From Microbaculum marinum (lineage in GTDB: Bacteria; Pseudomonadota; Alphaproteobacteria; Rhizobiales; Tepidamorphaceae): a DNA stretch of 64,000 nucleotides. Position 1 is the first letter of the stretch. Each line of letters opens with the position of its first letter. This document shows, piece after piece, positions 11,542-20,552 of this stretch. A program made the translations under genes and the position numbers. The notes under the pieces are model-generated. The model saw only the letters and a list, made by a program, of their open reading frames with translations, was not told the DNA's origin and made no database searches. The stretch lies in assembly GCF_042646165.1 (NCBI RefSeq), contig NZ_JBHRTC010000029.1. One strand, 5' to 3'.

Positions 11542-12951
11542 ATGGCTGAAGCTAAGTCCGTTCTCAAGATGATCAAAGAGAACGACATCAAGTTCGTTGA
11601 TCTGCGATTCACCGACCCGCGCGGCAAGCTGCAGCACGTCACGATGGACGTGGCCGTCGTCGACGAGGACATGTTTGCCGAGGGCGTGATGTTCGACGGC
11701 TCCTCGATTGCGGGTTGGAAGGCGATCAACGAATCCGACATGAACCTGATGCCGGATCCGGAGACGGCGGTAATCGACCCGTTCTTCGCCGCCCCGACGC
11801 TGGCGATCATCTGCGACATTCTCGAGCCGTCGACGGGCGAGGCCTACGAGCGCGATCCACGCACCACCGCCAAGAAGGCGGAAGCCTATCTCAAGCAGAC
11901 CAAGATCGGCGACACCTGCTTCGTCGGCCCGGAGGCTGAGTTCTTCGTATTCGATGACGTGCGCTTCACCGCCGAACCCTACAACACCGGCTTCGCCATC
12001 GACTCCGCCGAACTGCCGTCCAACAACGGCACCGAGTACGAGGCCGGCAACCTCGGCCACCGTCCGCGCACCAAGGGCGGCTACTTCCCGGTCCCGCCGG
12101 TCGACTCCGCCCAGGACATGCGCTCGGAGATGCTGACCGTCATGGCCAGCATGGGCGTCGCGGTCGAGAAGCATCACCACGAGGTCGGTGCCGCCCAGCA
12201 CGAGCTCGGCATGAAGTTCGCGCCGCTGACGCGCAACGCCGACCACATGCAGACCTACAAGTACGTCGTGCACCAGGTCGCCAACGCCTACGGCAAGTCG
12301 GCCACGTTCATGCCGAAGCCCGTCTTCGGCGACAACGGCTCGGGCATGCACGTCCACCAGTCGATCTGGAAGGGCGGCAAGCCGATCTTCGCCGGCAAGA
12401 AGTACGCCGGCCTGTCGAACGAATGCCTGCACTACATCGGCGGCATCCTGAAGCACGCCAAGGCCATCAACGCCTTCACCAACCCGCTGACCAACTCCTA
12501 CAAGCGGCTGGTTCCCGGCTACGAGGCCCCGGTCCTGCTGGCCTATTCGGCCCGCAACCGCTCGGCCAGCTGCCGTATCCCGGTTGCCTCCTCGCCGAAG
12601 GCGAAGCGCGTCGAGGTCCGCTTCCCCGATCCGGGTGCCAACCCCTATCTCGGCTTCGCGGCGCTGCTGATGGCCGGCCTGGACGGCATCAGGAACAAGA
12701 TCGATCCGGGCGATCCGATGGACAAGAACCTCTACGACCTGCCGCCGGACGAGCTCAAGGAGATCCCGACCGTCTCCGGCAGCCTGCGCGAGGCGCTTGC
12801 GGCGCTCGACGCCGACCGCGACTTCCTGACCGCCGGCGGGGTGTTCTCCGACGATCAGATCGACGCCTATATCGAGCTGAAGATGGACGAAGTCCTCGCG
12901 TTCGAGATGACGCCGCATCCGATCGAATTCGATCTCTACTACAGCGTGTGA
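11542..12951 (+). CDS. glnA: glutamine synthetase type I
   Basis: Makes glutamine from glutamate, ammonia and ATP as a dodecamer in the cytosol. It has 469 aa, the standard GSI length. Visible motifs are the N-terminal MFDGSSIAGW latch region, the metal and glutamate residues in GPEAEFFVFD and EVGAAQHELGMKFAPL, the ATP-binding KPVFGDNGSGMHVHQS, and the adenylylation site Tyr398 in MDKNLYDLP (Tyr397 without the initiator). The intact tyrosine implies GlnE control. It follows glnB and is followed at once by an unusual array of terminator-like hairpins. Confidence 0.98.
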   Translation: MAEAKSVLKMIKENDIKFVDLRFTDPRGKLQHVTMDVAVVDEDMFAEGVMFDGSSIAGWKAINESDMNLMPDPETAVIDPFFAAPTLAIICDILEPSTGEAYERDPRTTAKKAEAYLKQTKIGDTCFVGPEAEFFVFDDVRFTAEPYNTGFAIDSAELPSNNGTEYEAGNLGHRPRTKGGYFPVPPVDSAQDMRSEMLTVMASMGVAVEKHHHEVGAAQHELGMKFAPLTRNADHMQTYKYVVHQVANAYGKSATFMPKPVFGDNGSGMHVHQSIWKGGKPIFAGKKYAGLSNECLHYIGGILKHAKAINAFTNPLTNSYKRLVPGYEAPVLLAYSARNRSASCRIPVASSPKAKRVEVRFPDPGANPYLGFAALLMAGLDGIRNKIDPGDPMDKNLYDLPPDELKEIPTVSGSLREALAALDADRDFLTAGGVFSDDQIDAYIELKMDEVLAFEMTPHPIEFDLYYSV

Positions 12952-12984
12952 CCTCACCCCGCGGCCATCGCCGCGGCGGACTTC

Positions 12985-13152
12985 CGGGGCGGCGCAAGCC
13001 GCCCCCTTTTTTTGGGAACAGGGCGCGGCGCAAGCCGCCCCTTTTTTATGGGTTCAGGGCGCGGCGCAAGCCGCCCCTTTTTTATGGGTTCAGGGCGCGG
13101 CGCGAGCCGCCCCTTTTTTGTGTGAACAGGACGCGGCGCAAGCCGCCCCGTT
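12985..13152 (+). terminator. tandem array of five terminator-like 36-bp repeats after glnA
   Basis: Five units start at 12985, 13021, 13057, 13093 and 13129 with exact 36-bp spacing. Each holds a GC-rich hairpin around GGC-GCAA-GCC (GGC-GCGA-GCC in the fourth), and the first four are followed by six or seven T residues. The first has a perfect 8-bp stem; the others have a one-base bulge. The fifth is cut short, with GTTCC in place of the T-run. Each of the first four looks able to terminate glnA transcription. Confidence 0.85.
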
Positions 13153-13199
13153 CCATGGAAAAGCGTGGTTTGCGCCCGGTCGAATTCGCGCCCCGGTGG

Positions 13200-13423
13200 C
13201 AGTGGATATCGTCACGCGACTGTCAAGCGAACTGGATAGTGTCGCGACCGGATGATCGAGCGACGGCCCCACGCCGGGTCGACCGCCCCGGTTGCCGCAC
13301 ATTGGCGCCCGGCGCCGGCCTCATCTCGGCCCCCCCCCGCCCGACGAGCCGGCAACTCGCCATCGCGACGTCGTCCTGTCGTGCCTTGAGTTTTGGCCGC
13401 CCCATCCAGGGGCGGCCTTTTTT
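13200..13423 (+). ncRNA. candidate structured RNA ending in an orphan terminator
   Basis: No convincing gene lies here, yet the stretch ends in a strong intrinsic terminator. Inside it, GTTGCCG (13291-13297) can pair with CGGCAAC (13350-13356), enclosing a smaller GGCGCC-type stem and a run of nine C residues. This could be a small RNA or simply a fallback terminator. I found no clear promoter and no match to tmRNA, 4.5S, 6S or RNase P landmarks. Confidence 0.3.
13395..13423 (+). terminator. orphan intrinsic terminator
   Basis: The stem GGCCGCCCC / GGGGCGGCC (13395-13403 and 13409-13417) is a perfect 9 bp with a 5-base loop and is followed by TTTTTT. It points along the plus strand with no gene directly upstream. 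Confidence 0.85.
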
Positions 13424-13465
13424 CCCCGGCCTTCAGTCCCCGGCCTTCAGTCCCCGGCCTCCAGT
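13424..13465. repeat. three 14-bp direct repeats
   Basis: CCCCGGCCTTCAGT occurs twice exactly and once with one change, head to tail, immediately after the orphan terminator. Confidence 0.9.
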
Positions 13466-14051
13466 TCCCTGTCTTCATTCCCGGCATTCAATTGTGCGTG
13501 CCCGTCGCCGGACGCCATTGACAGGCTGCGGCGAGAGGCGCAGACTCCAGGTCATTCCGGAAAGGAGGTCTAGGACAATGGCCCCGCCGACTCGACTTCC
13601 GCCGCTGCGGGGCGCCTGAACTGGCGCGAAACCTTCAGCGGCGCATCAAGTCAGACAATAGAATCCGATTTTTTTGCGCATGAGGACGCGGCGAAAGCTT
13701 TGCGCGACATTGCTGCCGGCGCGTTCGACTGCGAAAAGCGAAACCCGAAAGGTTCGAATACGGACGTGCTGCGTCGACGACATGTCGGACGAGACGACCC
13801 GACGACGACCCCGCCGGCACCTGCCCGCGGGGTCGTCGCGTTTTGGACCCCCGGCAGAGGCACAGGCCCGGCAGGGGGTCAGGCCCCGGCAGAGGGTCAG
13901 ACCTCGGGAGAGTTTCGGACGGGAGAGCGGAGACGGGCTTGAGTCCATGGCCGCCGCGGCGATAGTGCTTGCGCAGCCGTGATCGCCGCGGCGGAACCGT
14001 CCGCCCGCCGGCATCGGCTAGGCCCGCTGACACCGGAACCCGATCGAACGC
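13466..14051. other. non-coding stretch before the small membrane protein
   Basis: I see no credible gene here. It holds a perfect 12-bp stem (13803-13814 with 13827-13838) followed by only four T residues, and three copies of a roughly 18-bp repeat at 13849-13901. Open frames here look compositional. Confidence 0.6.
13849..13901. repeat. three approximately 18-bp direct repeats
   Basis: Three imperfect head-to-tail copies of a unit close to CCCCGGCAGAGGGTCAGG. Confidence 0.75.
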
Positions 14052-14426
14052 ATGCGCTCATTCAATGTCCTGCTGCTCGCCGCGGCATTCGTTCTGGTCG
14101 CCGTCACCATTGCCATGGAGGCGGACACCGGCCTCGGCGTGTTCGCGATTCCCGCCATCGGCTTCCTCGTCGCTCTCGCATTTTTGCCGTTCGTCCCCTT
14201 CGGCGTACTCAGCCGCCGCGCGGCGCGAACCGTCTCCGTAGCGATCTGCACGCTCGCGCTGCTTCTCCTTGCGGCCGTGTGGATATGGGGCATCGGCAGC
14301 GTGTTCTGGTGGAACGACACCCCGCACGCTCGGGACGGCCTCGTCTTCGTTGTCCTTCCCGCGTATATGATTGCCGCGTCCGGCATGGTTGCAGCCGGGA
14401 TATGGGCGATTGAACGATATCTTTAG
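14052..14426 (+). CDS. small integral membrane protein, unknown function
   Basis: 124 aa with four probable membrane helices at about 4-22, 27-52, 60-84 and 95-118, joined by short loops; the only sizeable loop is the WWNDTPHARDG segment around residues 86-95. I recognise no family. It lies 144 bases before parE on the same strand and could share its transcript. The hydrophobic pattern makes a real gene likely, but the function is unknown. Confidence 0.65.
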   Translation: MRSFNVLLLAAAFVLVAVTIAMEADTGLGVFAIPAIGFLVALAFLPFVPFGVLSRRAARTVSVAICTLALLLLAAVWIWGIGSVFWWNDTPHARDGLVFVVLPAYMIAASGMVAAGIWAIERYL

Positions 14427-14570
14427 CGATTGAGCGGCAGGGTCGCCGTCTGCACGTCGCGGGCGGCTCGTCGTCGCCTTGAAACGTACAAAGTGGCACA
14501 ATCGTTCGTGATTCGTTGCCATGCGCTGCCCCCGCGGGCGCCCACTCACAGGAACCCATTCGGACCGCCA

Positions 14571-16619
14571 ATGGCCAAGGAAACAACGCTCTCGCTCTTC
14601 GACGAATCTCCGGCGACCGCTCCGAAGCCGGCAGCGGCCGCGCCGAAGCCGGAGGGCAAGTCCGCTCCTCGCGTCGTCTCCCGGGGGGGCGAGGACGCCT
14701 ACACCGCAGCCGACATCGAGGTGCTCGAGGGACTCGAGCCGGTGCGCCGCCGGCCGGGCATGTATATCGGCGGCACCGACGAGAAGGCGCTGCATCACCT
14801 GTTCGCCGAAGTCATCGACAATTCGATGGACGAGGCGGTCGCCGGCCACGCGACCTGGATCGACGTCACCCTGGAGGCCGACGGCTACCTCACGGTCATC
14901 GACAATGGCCGCGGCATCCCCGTCGATCCGCACCCGAAATACGCCGGCAAGTCGGCGCTCGAAGTGATCATGACGACGCTGCACGCCGGCGGCAAATTCG
15001 ATTCCAAGGTCTACGACACCTCCGGCGGCCTGCATGGCGTCGGCGTGTCGGTGGTCAATGCGCTCTCCGAGAGGCTCGAGGTCGAGGTCGCCCGCGGCCG
15101 CCAGCTCTATCGACAGGTCTACGAGAAGGGACAGCCCGTCACGGGGGTGGAATCGCTCGGCGAGGTCATGAACCGCCGCGGCACCCGCACCCGGTTCAAG
15201 CCCGACGCCGAAATCTTCGGCAAGGCGCAGTTCCGGCCCGCCCTGCTGTTCCGCATGACGCGCTCCAAGGCCTACCTGTTCCGCGGCGTCGAGATCCGCT
15301 GGTCGTGCGCGCCGGAGCTGCTCCAGGCCGGCGGCGCGGTTCCCGAAAAGGAGGTCTTCCGCTTCCCCGGCGGACTGAAGGACTTCCTTGCCGCCGAGAT
15401 CGCCGGCGACACGCTGGTCGCCAACGACATCTTCGCCGGGCGTCTCGAGAAGGAACGGGGCCACGGCGGCGTCGAATGGGCGATCGCGTGGTGCGCGGGA
15501 CGCGACGGCTTCGTCTCCTCCTACTGCAACACGGTGCCGACGCCCGACGGCGGCACGCACGAGGCCGGGCTGCGCACCGCACTCCTGAAGGGTCTGCGGT
15601 CCTACGCGGAACTGACCGGCCGCAAGCGCGCGCAGGTGTTCAGCGCCGACGACGTCATGACGTCGTGCACCGCGATGCTGTCGGTCTTCATCCGCGAACC
15701 CGAATTCCAGGGCCAGACCAAGGACCGGCTCGCCACGGGCGAGGCCGCCAGGATCGTCGAACAGGCGGTCCGCGACGAGTTCGACCACTGGCTGACCGCC
15801 AGCCCACAGCAGGCCACGAAGCTTCTCGACTGGGTGATCGAGCGGGCCGAGGACCGGATGCGCCGACGCCAGGAAAAGGAAGTCGGCCGCAAGTCGGCGG
15901 TCCGCAAGCTGCGGCTGCCCGGCAAGCTCGCCGACTGTTCGAACACCGCCACTGCCGGCGCGGAGATCTTCATCGTCGAGGGCGATTCGGCCGGCGGATC
16001 GGCGAAGCAGGCCCGTGACCGCAAGACCCAGGCCGTGCTGCCGCTGCGCGGCAAGATCCTGAACGTCGAGAGCGCCGCGGCCGGCAAGGTGGGGCTCAAC
16101 CAGCAGCTCGCCGACCTGACGCAGGCGCTCGGCTGCGGCACCGGCGCCCAGTATCGCGGCGAGGATCTGCGCTACGACAAGGTCATCATCATGACCGACG
16201 CCGACGTCGACGGCGCGCACATCGCCTCGCTGCTGATGACCTTCTTCTACCGCCAGATGCCGAAGCTGATCGAAGACGGCCACCTCTACCTGGCCGTGCC
16301 GCCGCTCTACCGGATCAGTCAGGGCGGCAAGACGCTCTACGCGGTCGACGATCATCACAAGGACGAACTGCTGCGCACCGAGTTCACCGGACGCGGCAAG
16401 GTCGAGATCGGCCGGTTCAAGGGGCTCGGCGAGATGCTGCCGAACCAGCTCCGCGACACCACGATGGACCCGAAGCGCCGGACTCTGCTGCGCATCGAGG
16501 TCGAAACCGATCCCGAAGGCACCACCGATGCCGTCCGGCGGCTGATGGGCAACAACCCGGAAGCGCGCTTCCGGTTCATACAGGACAACGCGGAGTTCGC
16601 CGAGGATCTCGATATCTGA
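14571..16619 (+). CDS. parE: DNA topoisomerase IV subunit B
   Basis: ATPase subunit of the type II topoisomerase that unlinks daughter chromosomes, working with ParC. It has 682 aa from the ATG at 14571 (MAKETTLSLFDES). The GHKL ATPase motifs EVIDNSMDEAVAG, DNGRGIPVD and the lid GGLHGVGVSVVNALS are present, as are the Toprim motifs IVEGDSAGGSAKQARD (about 468) and IIMTDADVDGAHI (about 540). The sequence lacks the long insertion seen in many GyrB proteins and is about the right size for alphaproteobacterial ParE. Longer upstream starts add a non-homologous leader. Confidence 0.93.
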   Translation: MAKETTLSLFDESPATAPKPAAAAPKPEGKSAPRVVSRGGEDAYTAADIEVLEGLEPVRRRPGMYIGGTDEKALHHLFAEVIDNSMDEAVAGHATWIDVTLEADGYLTVIDNGRGIPVDPHPKYAGKSALEVIMTTLHAGGKFDSKVYDTSGGLHGVGVSVVNALSERLEVEVARGRQLYRQVYEKGQPVTGVESLGEVMNRRGTRTRFKPDAEIFGKAQFRPALLFRMTRSKAYLFRGVEIRWSCAPELLQAGGAVPEKEVFRFPGGLKDFLAAEIAGDTLVANDIFAGRLEKERGHGGVEWAIAWCAGRDGFVSSYCNTVPTPDGGTHEAGLRTALLKGLRSYAELTGRKRAQVFSADDVMTSCTAMLSVFIREPEFQGQTKDRLATGEAARIVEQAVRDEFDHWLTASPQQATKLLDWVIERAEDRMRRRQEKEVGRKSAVRKLRLPGKLADCSNTATAGAEIFIVEGDSAGGSAKQARDRKTQAVLPLRGKILNVESAAAGKVGLNQQLADLTQALGCGTGAQYRGEDLRYDKVIIMTDADVDGAHIASLLMTFFYRQMPKLIEDGHLYLAVPPLYRISQGGKTLYAVDDHHKDELLRTEFTGRGKVEIGRFKGLGEMLPNQLRDTTMDPKRRTLLRIEVETDPEGTTDAVRRLMGNNPEARFRFIQDNAEFAEDLDI

Positions 16620-16774
16620 GCGGCGTCCCGAAGGAACCGCGTTTCCACCGGCGCGCTACGTTAGCTCTTGTCCGCTCATTCCCGCAAAAGTGGGGACTCC
16701 GGCGCAAGAACCCGGCGACGCCGCCGCTCCATCCAGGCTACGGATCGGGCTCCCTGTACCCGAATGTCCCCCGG

Positions 16775-16863
16775 CCGTCATGGCCGGGCCTGTCCCGGCC
16801 ATCCACGTCTTCGCCGCGGCGACCGCTGTCCGTGGATGCCCGGCACAAGGCCGGGCATGACGG
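16775..16863. repeat. dispersed palindromic intergenic repeat
   Basis: Two 33-bp arms, beginning CCGTCATGGCCGGGCCTG (16775-16807) and ending GGCCGGGCATGACGG (16831-16863), are near-perfect inverted copies around a 23-base centre. This is the look of the dispersed mosaic palindromes found between genes in many alphaproteobacteria. Within the 308-bp gap between parE and the hydrolase I see nothing else definite. Confidence 0.8.
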
Positions 16864-16927
16864 CGAGGTGGATCGCACGGCATTTGCCCATACCGCAGAC
16901 TATCCGCCGGACCGCACCCGGAAGCGG

Positions 16928-17626
16928 TCAGCCTGCCGCGTTCAGGAAGTCGAGGAGCGCGTCGTTCACCGCCTCCGGGCGCTCCAGTGTCGTGAGGTGC
17001 CCGCACTCCGCGATCGTCACCAGCCGCGCATCGGGTATCCCCGCCGCAATCTCCGCGGAGTGGTCCGGGGGCGTCAGCCGGTCGCGATCGCCGACGATGA
17101 CCAGCGTCGGCGCCGTGACCTTCGCCAGGTTCGGACGGGCGTCCCGCCGGCCCATGATCGCCGTCTGCTGCCGGATGAAGGTCGCCACGCCCGTGTCCTC
17201 GGCCATCTTGTAGACGACGGCGACGAGTTCGGCGTCCTGCATGCGGGTGGCGTCGATGAACAACGGCAGCAGCCGTTCCACCGCCGCGCCGATCCCCTGC
17301 TCCTCGGCGAGCGCGATCGTCTTCCTCCGGAATTCGGTCTGGTCGGGATGCTCCGGCCGTGCGGACGTATCCAGCAGCACCAGGGAGGAGATCCGGCCGG
17401 GCGCCATCTCCGCCATCTCAAGCGCGATGTAGCCGCCCATCGAAAGACCCGCCAGGACGAAACGGTCGGGCGCCGCCTCGAGAACGCTCTTCGCGATGGC
17501 CTCCATCGAGTCGTGGCCGGTATGGTCCGCGATCATGCAGTCCGCCCGGTCCGACAGGACGTCGAGTTGCGGGCCGAACAACGCGCCGGTGCACAGCAGG
17601 CCCGGTACGAAGACGATTGGATCCAT
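16928..17626 (-). CDS. alpha/beta fold hydrolase
   Basis: 232 aa from the ATG at 17626, which has an AGGAG site a few bases before it. The nucleophile elbow GLSMGG (Ser about 82), the acid in VGDRDRLTPP and the catalytic His in ECGHLTTLE give a complete triad. It resembles small BioH/RsbQ-like esterases, and the substrate is unknown. It is divergent from the DEAD-box helicase gene. Confidence 0.85.
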   Translation of the reverse strand: MDPIVFVPGLLCTGALFGPQLDVLSDRADCMIADHTGHDSMEAIAKSVLEAAPDRFVLAGLSMGGYIALEMAEMAPGRISSLVLLDTSARPEHPDQTEFRRKTIALAEEQGIGAAVERLLPLFIDATRMQDAELVAVVYKMAEDTGVATFIRQQTAIMGRRDARPNLAKVTAPTLVIVGDRDRLTPPDHSAEIAAGIPDARLVTIAECGHLTTLERPEAVNDALLDFLNAAG

Positions 17627-17755
17627 CCCTTGCTCCTGCTGACGCCGCTCAAACCGCGTCGTCGCAATAGCACAGATCCTCCCCGATTTCGCTCGCCGGC
17701 GCCGGCGGGACCGGACGTCCCGTAACAGAATTGCCAAAACGTAACGATTGTGGCG

Positions 17756-17783
17756 TTGACATGCTGCCCGTACCCTCTATGTT
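17756..17783 (+). promoter_or_regulatory. candidate sigma-70 promoter of the DEAD-box helicase
   Basis: A perfect TTGACA (17756-17761) and TATGTT (17778-17783) are separated by 16 bases. This would give a leader of roughly 75 bases before the ATG at 17867, room for cold- or RNA-dependent control. Confidence 0.6.
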
Positions 17784-17866
17784 CCGCCGGAAATCGAACG
17801 GAATTAAGAATCCTTGAAAAATCAGCGTTTGCACCCCTCCCGCCGCATGGATCATTGTGGCCGGTA

Positions 17867-19300
17867 ATGGCATTTGATGATCTCGGACTGAGCCCGAAGG
17901 TTCTGGCCGCCGTCGAGGCTGCCGGCTACAAGGAACCTACGCCCATCCAGGCGCAGGCGATTCCGCACGTCATGTCGCGGCGCGACATCATCGGCATCGC
18001 CCAGACCGGCACCGGCAAGACCGCTAGCTTCGTGCTGCCTATGCTGTCGCTGCTGGAGAAGGGCCGCGCCCGTGCGCGCATGCCGCGCACCCTCATCCTC
18101 GAGCCGACCCGCGAACTCGCCGCCCAGGTCGAGCAGAATTTCGTCATCTACGGCCAGAACCACAAGCTGACCGTGGCCCTGCTGATCGGCGGCGTCTCGT
18201 TCGACGAACAGGAAAAGAAGCTCGACCGCGGTGCCGACGTCCTGATCGCGACGCCCGGCCGCCTGCTCGACCATGTCGAGCGCGGCAAGCTGCTGCTGAC
18301 CGGCGTCGAGATCCTCGTTATCGACGAGGCCGACCGCATGCTGGACATGGGCTTCATCCCGGACATCGAGCGGATCTGCCGGCTGGTGCCGTTCACGCGC
18401 CAGACGCTGTTCTTCTCGGCGACCATGCCCAACGAGATCCAGCGGCTGACGGGCCAGTTCCTGCACAATCCCGAGCAGATCGAGGTCGCGCGTCAGGCGA
18501 CGGCTGCGGACACTGTTCGCCAGGTCCTCGTCACCTCGCCGTCCGTGCCGAAGGAGAAGCGGGCGATCCTGCGCCAGGAGATCCGGGACGCGAAGAACCT
18601 CACCACCGCGATCGTCTTCTGCAACCGCAAGCGCGATGTCGCGACGCTGCATCGTTCGCTGCAGCGCCACGGCTTCAACGCCGGCGCCCTGCACGGCGAC
18701 CTCGACCAGCGCGAGCGCATGGCGACGCTGGCCAAGTTCCGGGCCGGCGAGATCAATCTGCTCATCGCCAGCGATGTGGCCGCACGCGGGCTCGACATCC
18801 CTGCCGTCAGCCACGTCTTCAACTTCGACGTTCCCTCGCACGCGGAGGACTACGTCCACCGCATCGGCCGCACCGGCCGGGCCGGCCGGGAGGGCGACGC
18901 CATCACGATCGCCACGCCGGACGACAGGAAGTACGTCGCCTCCATCGAGAAGATGCTCGGCGGTCCGATTCCGAGGCGCGACGGCTCCGCCGACGAGGCG
19001 ACCGGCGGCGACGACGCGCCGGAAGACCGCAAGCAGCGCTCCAGGCGCGGCGGCGGCAAGGACAGCCGGCAGGGCGGTCGTTCCGCTTCGTCGTCGAAGT
19101 CCGAAAAGCCGCAGGACAAGCAGACCGAAGAACGCGCTTCGGGCCGCCAGTCCGACAGGTCCGAGCGGAAGCCGGGCAAGTCGAGACGGTCGTCCGAAGA
19201 CGCGGGCGCGGATCGTCCGGTGATAGGACTGGGCGATCACGTCCCGGATTTCCTGTTGAGACCGGTGAGACGGCCCGCCGACACCTCGGGTAATGACTGA
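17867..19300 (+). CDS. DEAD-box ATP-dependent RNA helicase (RhlE-like)
   Basis: 477 aa. All core motifs are present: Q motif (EPTPIQAQAIP), Walker A AQTGTGKT, PTRELAAQ, DEAD (VIDEADRMLDMGF, about residue 153), SAT (FFSATMP), ARGLDIP and HRIGRTGRAGR. After about residue 370 comes a roughly 100-residue charged, low-complexity tail rich in Arg, Ser, Asp and Gly, typical of RhlE-type helicases and likely to bind RNA or the degradosome. The ATG at 17867 gives MAFDDLGLSPKVLAAVEAAG, matching the family N-terminus. RhlE is the nearest named family; the paralog cannot be fixed here. Confidence 0.93.
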   Translation: MAFDDLGLSPKVLAAVEAAGYKEPTPIQAQAIPHVMSRRDIIGIAQTGTGKTASFVLPMLSLLEKGRARARMPRTLILEPTRELAAQVEQNFVIYGQNHKLTVALLIGGVSFDEQEKKLDRGADVLIATPGRLLDHVERGKLLLTGVEILVIDEADRMLDMGFIPDIERICRLVPFTRQTLFFSATMPNEIQRLTGQFLHNPEQIEVARQATAADTVRQVLVTSPSVPKEKRAILRQEIRDAKNLTTAIVFCNRKRDVATLHRSLQRHGFNAGALHGDLDQRERMATLAKFRAGEINLLIASDVAARGLDIPAVSHVFNFDVPSHAEDYVHRIGRTGRAGREGDAITIATPDDRKYVASIEKMLGGPIPRRDGSADEATGGDDAPEDRKQRSRRGGGKDSRQGGRSASSSKSEKPQDKQTEERASGRQSDRSERKPGKSRRSSEDAGADRPVIGLGDHVPDFLLRPVRRPADTSGND

Positions 19301-19420
19301 AGAATCAGAACCTGACCAAAAACGACTGATGTTTGACATCAGGTAGGGAACGACGCCACGGGAGGATCGTTTGCGTCGCAGTTGTCGGGCCGCCGCTGGG
19401 GCGGCGATCGGTCCGGCACA

Positions 19421-20506
19421 ATGATGGCGGGGAAGCCTGGCGTGTCACGATCCGAACAGTTTGAACGCTCCGTTTCCTTGGGGGAAGCGGCTCTTGGGCG
19501 CGTCAAGGCCCCTCCCGCGCGTCCTTATCCGCGCAGCTACGAGTTCTGGTACGTCTACGCGGCCGGCTTCAATCGCGAGCTCAACAAGGCGGTCAACGAC
19601 GCCATCAAGCGCCTCGGTCACTTGCCCGAGGAGCTCACCGAACGGTTCCGTGAGGAGTTCCTCTCCCCGGTCCGCCTGAGCGACCGGGTCGGCGAAGTCA
19701 GCAGCCGGGTCTCGAAGGAACTCGACGACATCATCACGCTGCTGGAAGCCTCCGGCACCGAGCTCGAATCGTTCGGCCAGTCGCTGCGCAGCACCGCCGA
19801 CGGCCTTGGCGGCGTCCAGTCCCTCGCCCAGTTGCGCACCGTTGTCGACACCGTCCAGAAGGCCACCCGCGACATGGGCGACCGCAGTGCGACCCTGGAG
19901 CTCCAGCTCAAGGCCTCGCGAACCCAGATCGCGGAACTCCAGGAGAGCCTCGAGGCGATCCGATACGAATCACTCACCGATCAGCTCACCGGCCTGGCCA
20001 ACCGCAAGCACTTCGACCACAGCCTCGACAGCGCCATCGACTTCGCCACGCGGCGGTCCGAGAAGCTGTCGCTGGTGATGTGCGACATCGACCACTTCAA
20101 GGATTTCAACGATCGCTACGGCCACCAGACGGGCGACCAGGTCCTGCGCCTGGTGGGCGCGGCCATCGGCGGCGCCGTCAAGCCGCGCGACCTCGCGGCC
20201 CGCTACGGGGGCGAGGAGTTCTGCGTGATCCTGCCCAGCACCTCGCTTCAGGGCGCCGTGGCGGTCGCCAACCAGATCCGCGCCGCGCTGATGGCCAAGG
20301 AACTGATCAAGCGCTCGACCGGCGAGAGCCTGGGTCGGATAACGATGTCGGCGGGGGTTGCGGAACTGAATGCCAGCGACACGCATGACAGCCTGGTCGA
20401 GCGCGCCGACATGGCGCTCTACGCGTCCAAGCGCCTTGGCCGCAATCGCGTCACCTCGGAGGACGAGCTTCCCGACGTGCAGGCGGGCCGGTCCGCCGTC
20501 GCCTGA
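19421..20506 (+). CDS. soluble diguanylate cyclase (GGDEF)
   Basis: About 361 aa. There are no membrane segments. The N-terminal half (about 10-170) is an alpha-helical region with a conserved-looking RSYEFWYVYAAGFNRELN segment and coiled-coil character up to the GGDEF domain (about 185-345). The active site is intact as RYGGEEF (about 262). The inhibitory RxxD motif is degenerate (KPRD), so product inhibition may be weak. The start is uncertain: ATG at 19421 is used, but GTG at 19442 has a better ribosome binding site and TTG at 19382 is also open. It lies downstream of the helicase gene. Confidence 0.88.
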   Translation: MMAGKPGVSRSEQFERSVSLGEAALGRVKAPPARPYPRSYEFWYVYAAGFNRELNKAVNDAIKRLGHLPEELTERFREEFLSPVRLSDRVGEVSSRVSKELDDIITLLEASGTELESFGQSLRSTADGLGGVQSLAQLRTVVDTVQKATRDMGDRSATLELQLKASRTQIAELQESLEAIRYESLTDQLTGLANRKHFDHSLDSAIDFATRRSEKLSLVMCDIDHFKDFNDRYGHQTGDQVLRLVGAAIGGAVKPRDLAARYGGEEFCVILPSTSLQGAVAVANQIRAALMAKELIKRSTGESLGRITMSAGVAELNASDTHDSLVERADMALYASKRLGRNRVTSEDELPDVQAGRSAVA

Positions 20507-20533
20507 CGCCGTCGCCTGACCCCATCGCCTGAC
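20495..20533. repeat. three 13-bp direct repeats over the stop codon
   Basis: Two exact and one changed copy of GCCGTCGCCTGAC lie head to tail. The first contains the stop codon of the diguanylate cyclase gene. They sit between two converging genes. Confidence 0.85.
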
Positions 20534-20552
20534 AACACGCGGCGGGGCGCCC

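Noticed and set aside
12985..13152. A 12-residue protein repeat read through the 36-bp units
   Set aside because: The unit length is a multiple of three, so any frame gives a peptide repeat. The hairpin plus T-run structure explains the DNA better, and the frame is the wrong frame of glnA upstream.
13635..14033. Several overlapping open frames of about 70-130 codons
   Set aside because: They cover low-complexity and repeat DNA on both strands, have no ribosome binding sites and no recognisable features.
14489..14510. A sigma-54 or heat-shock promoter before parE (CTTGAAACGTACAAAGTGGCACAATC region)
   Set aside because: TGGCAC is present but the GC at -12 is missing, and no C-rich heat-shock -10 follows at the right spacing.
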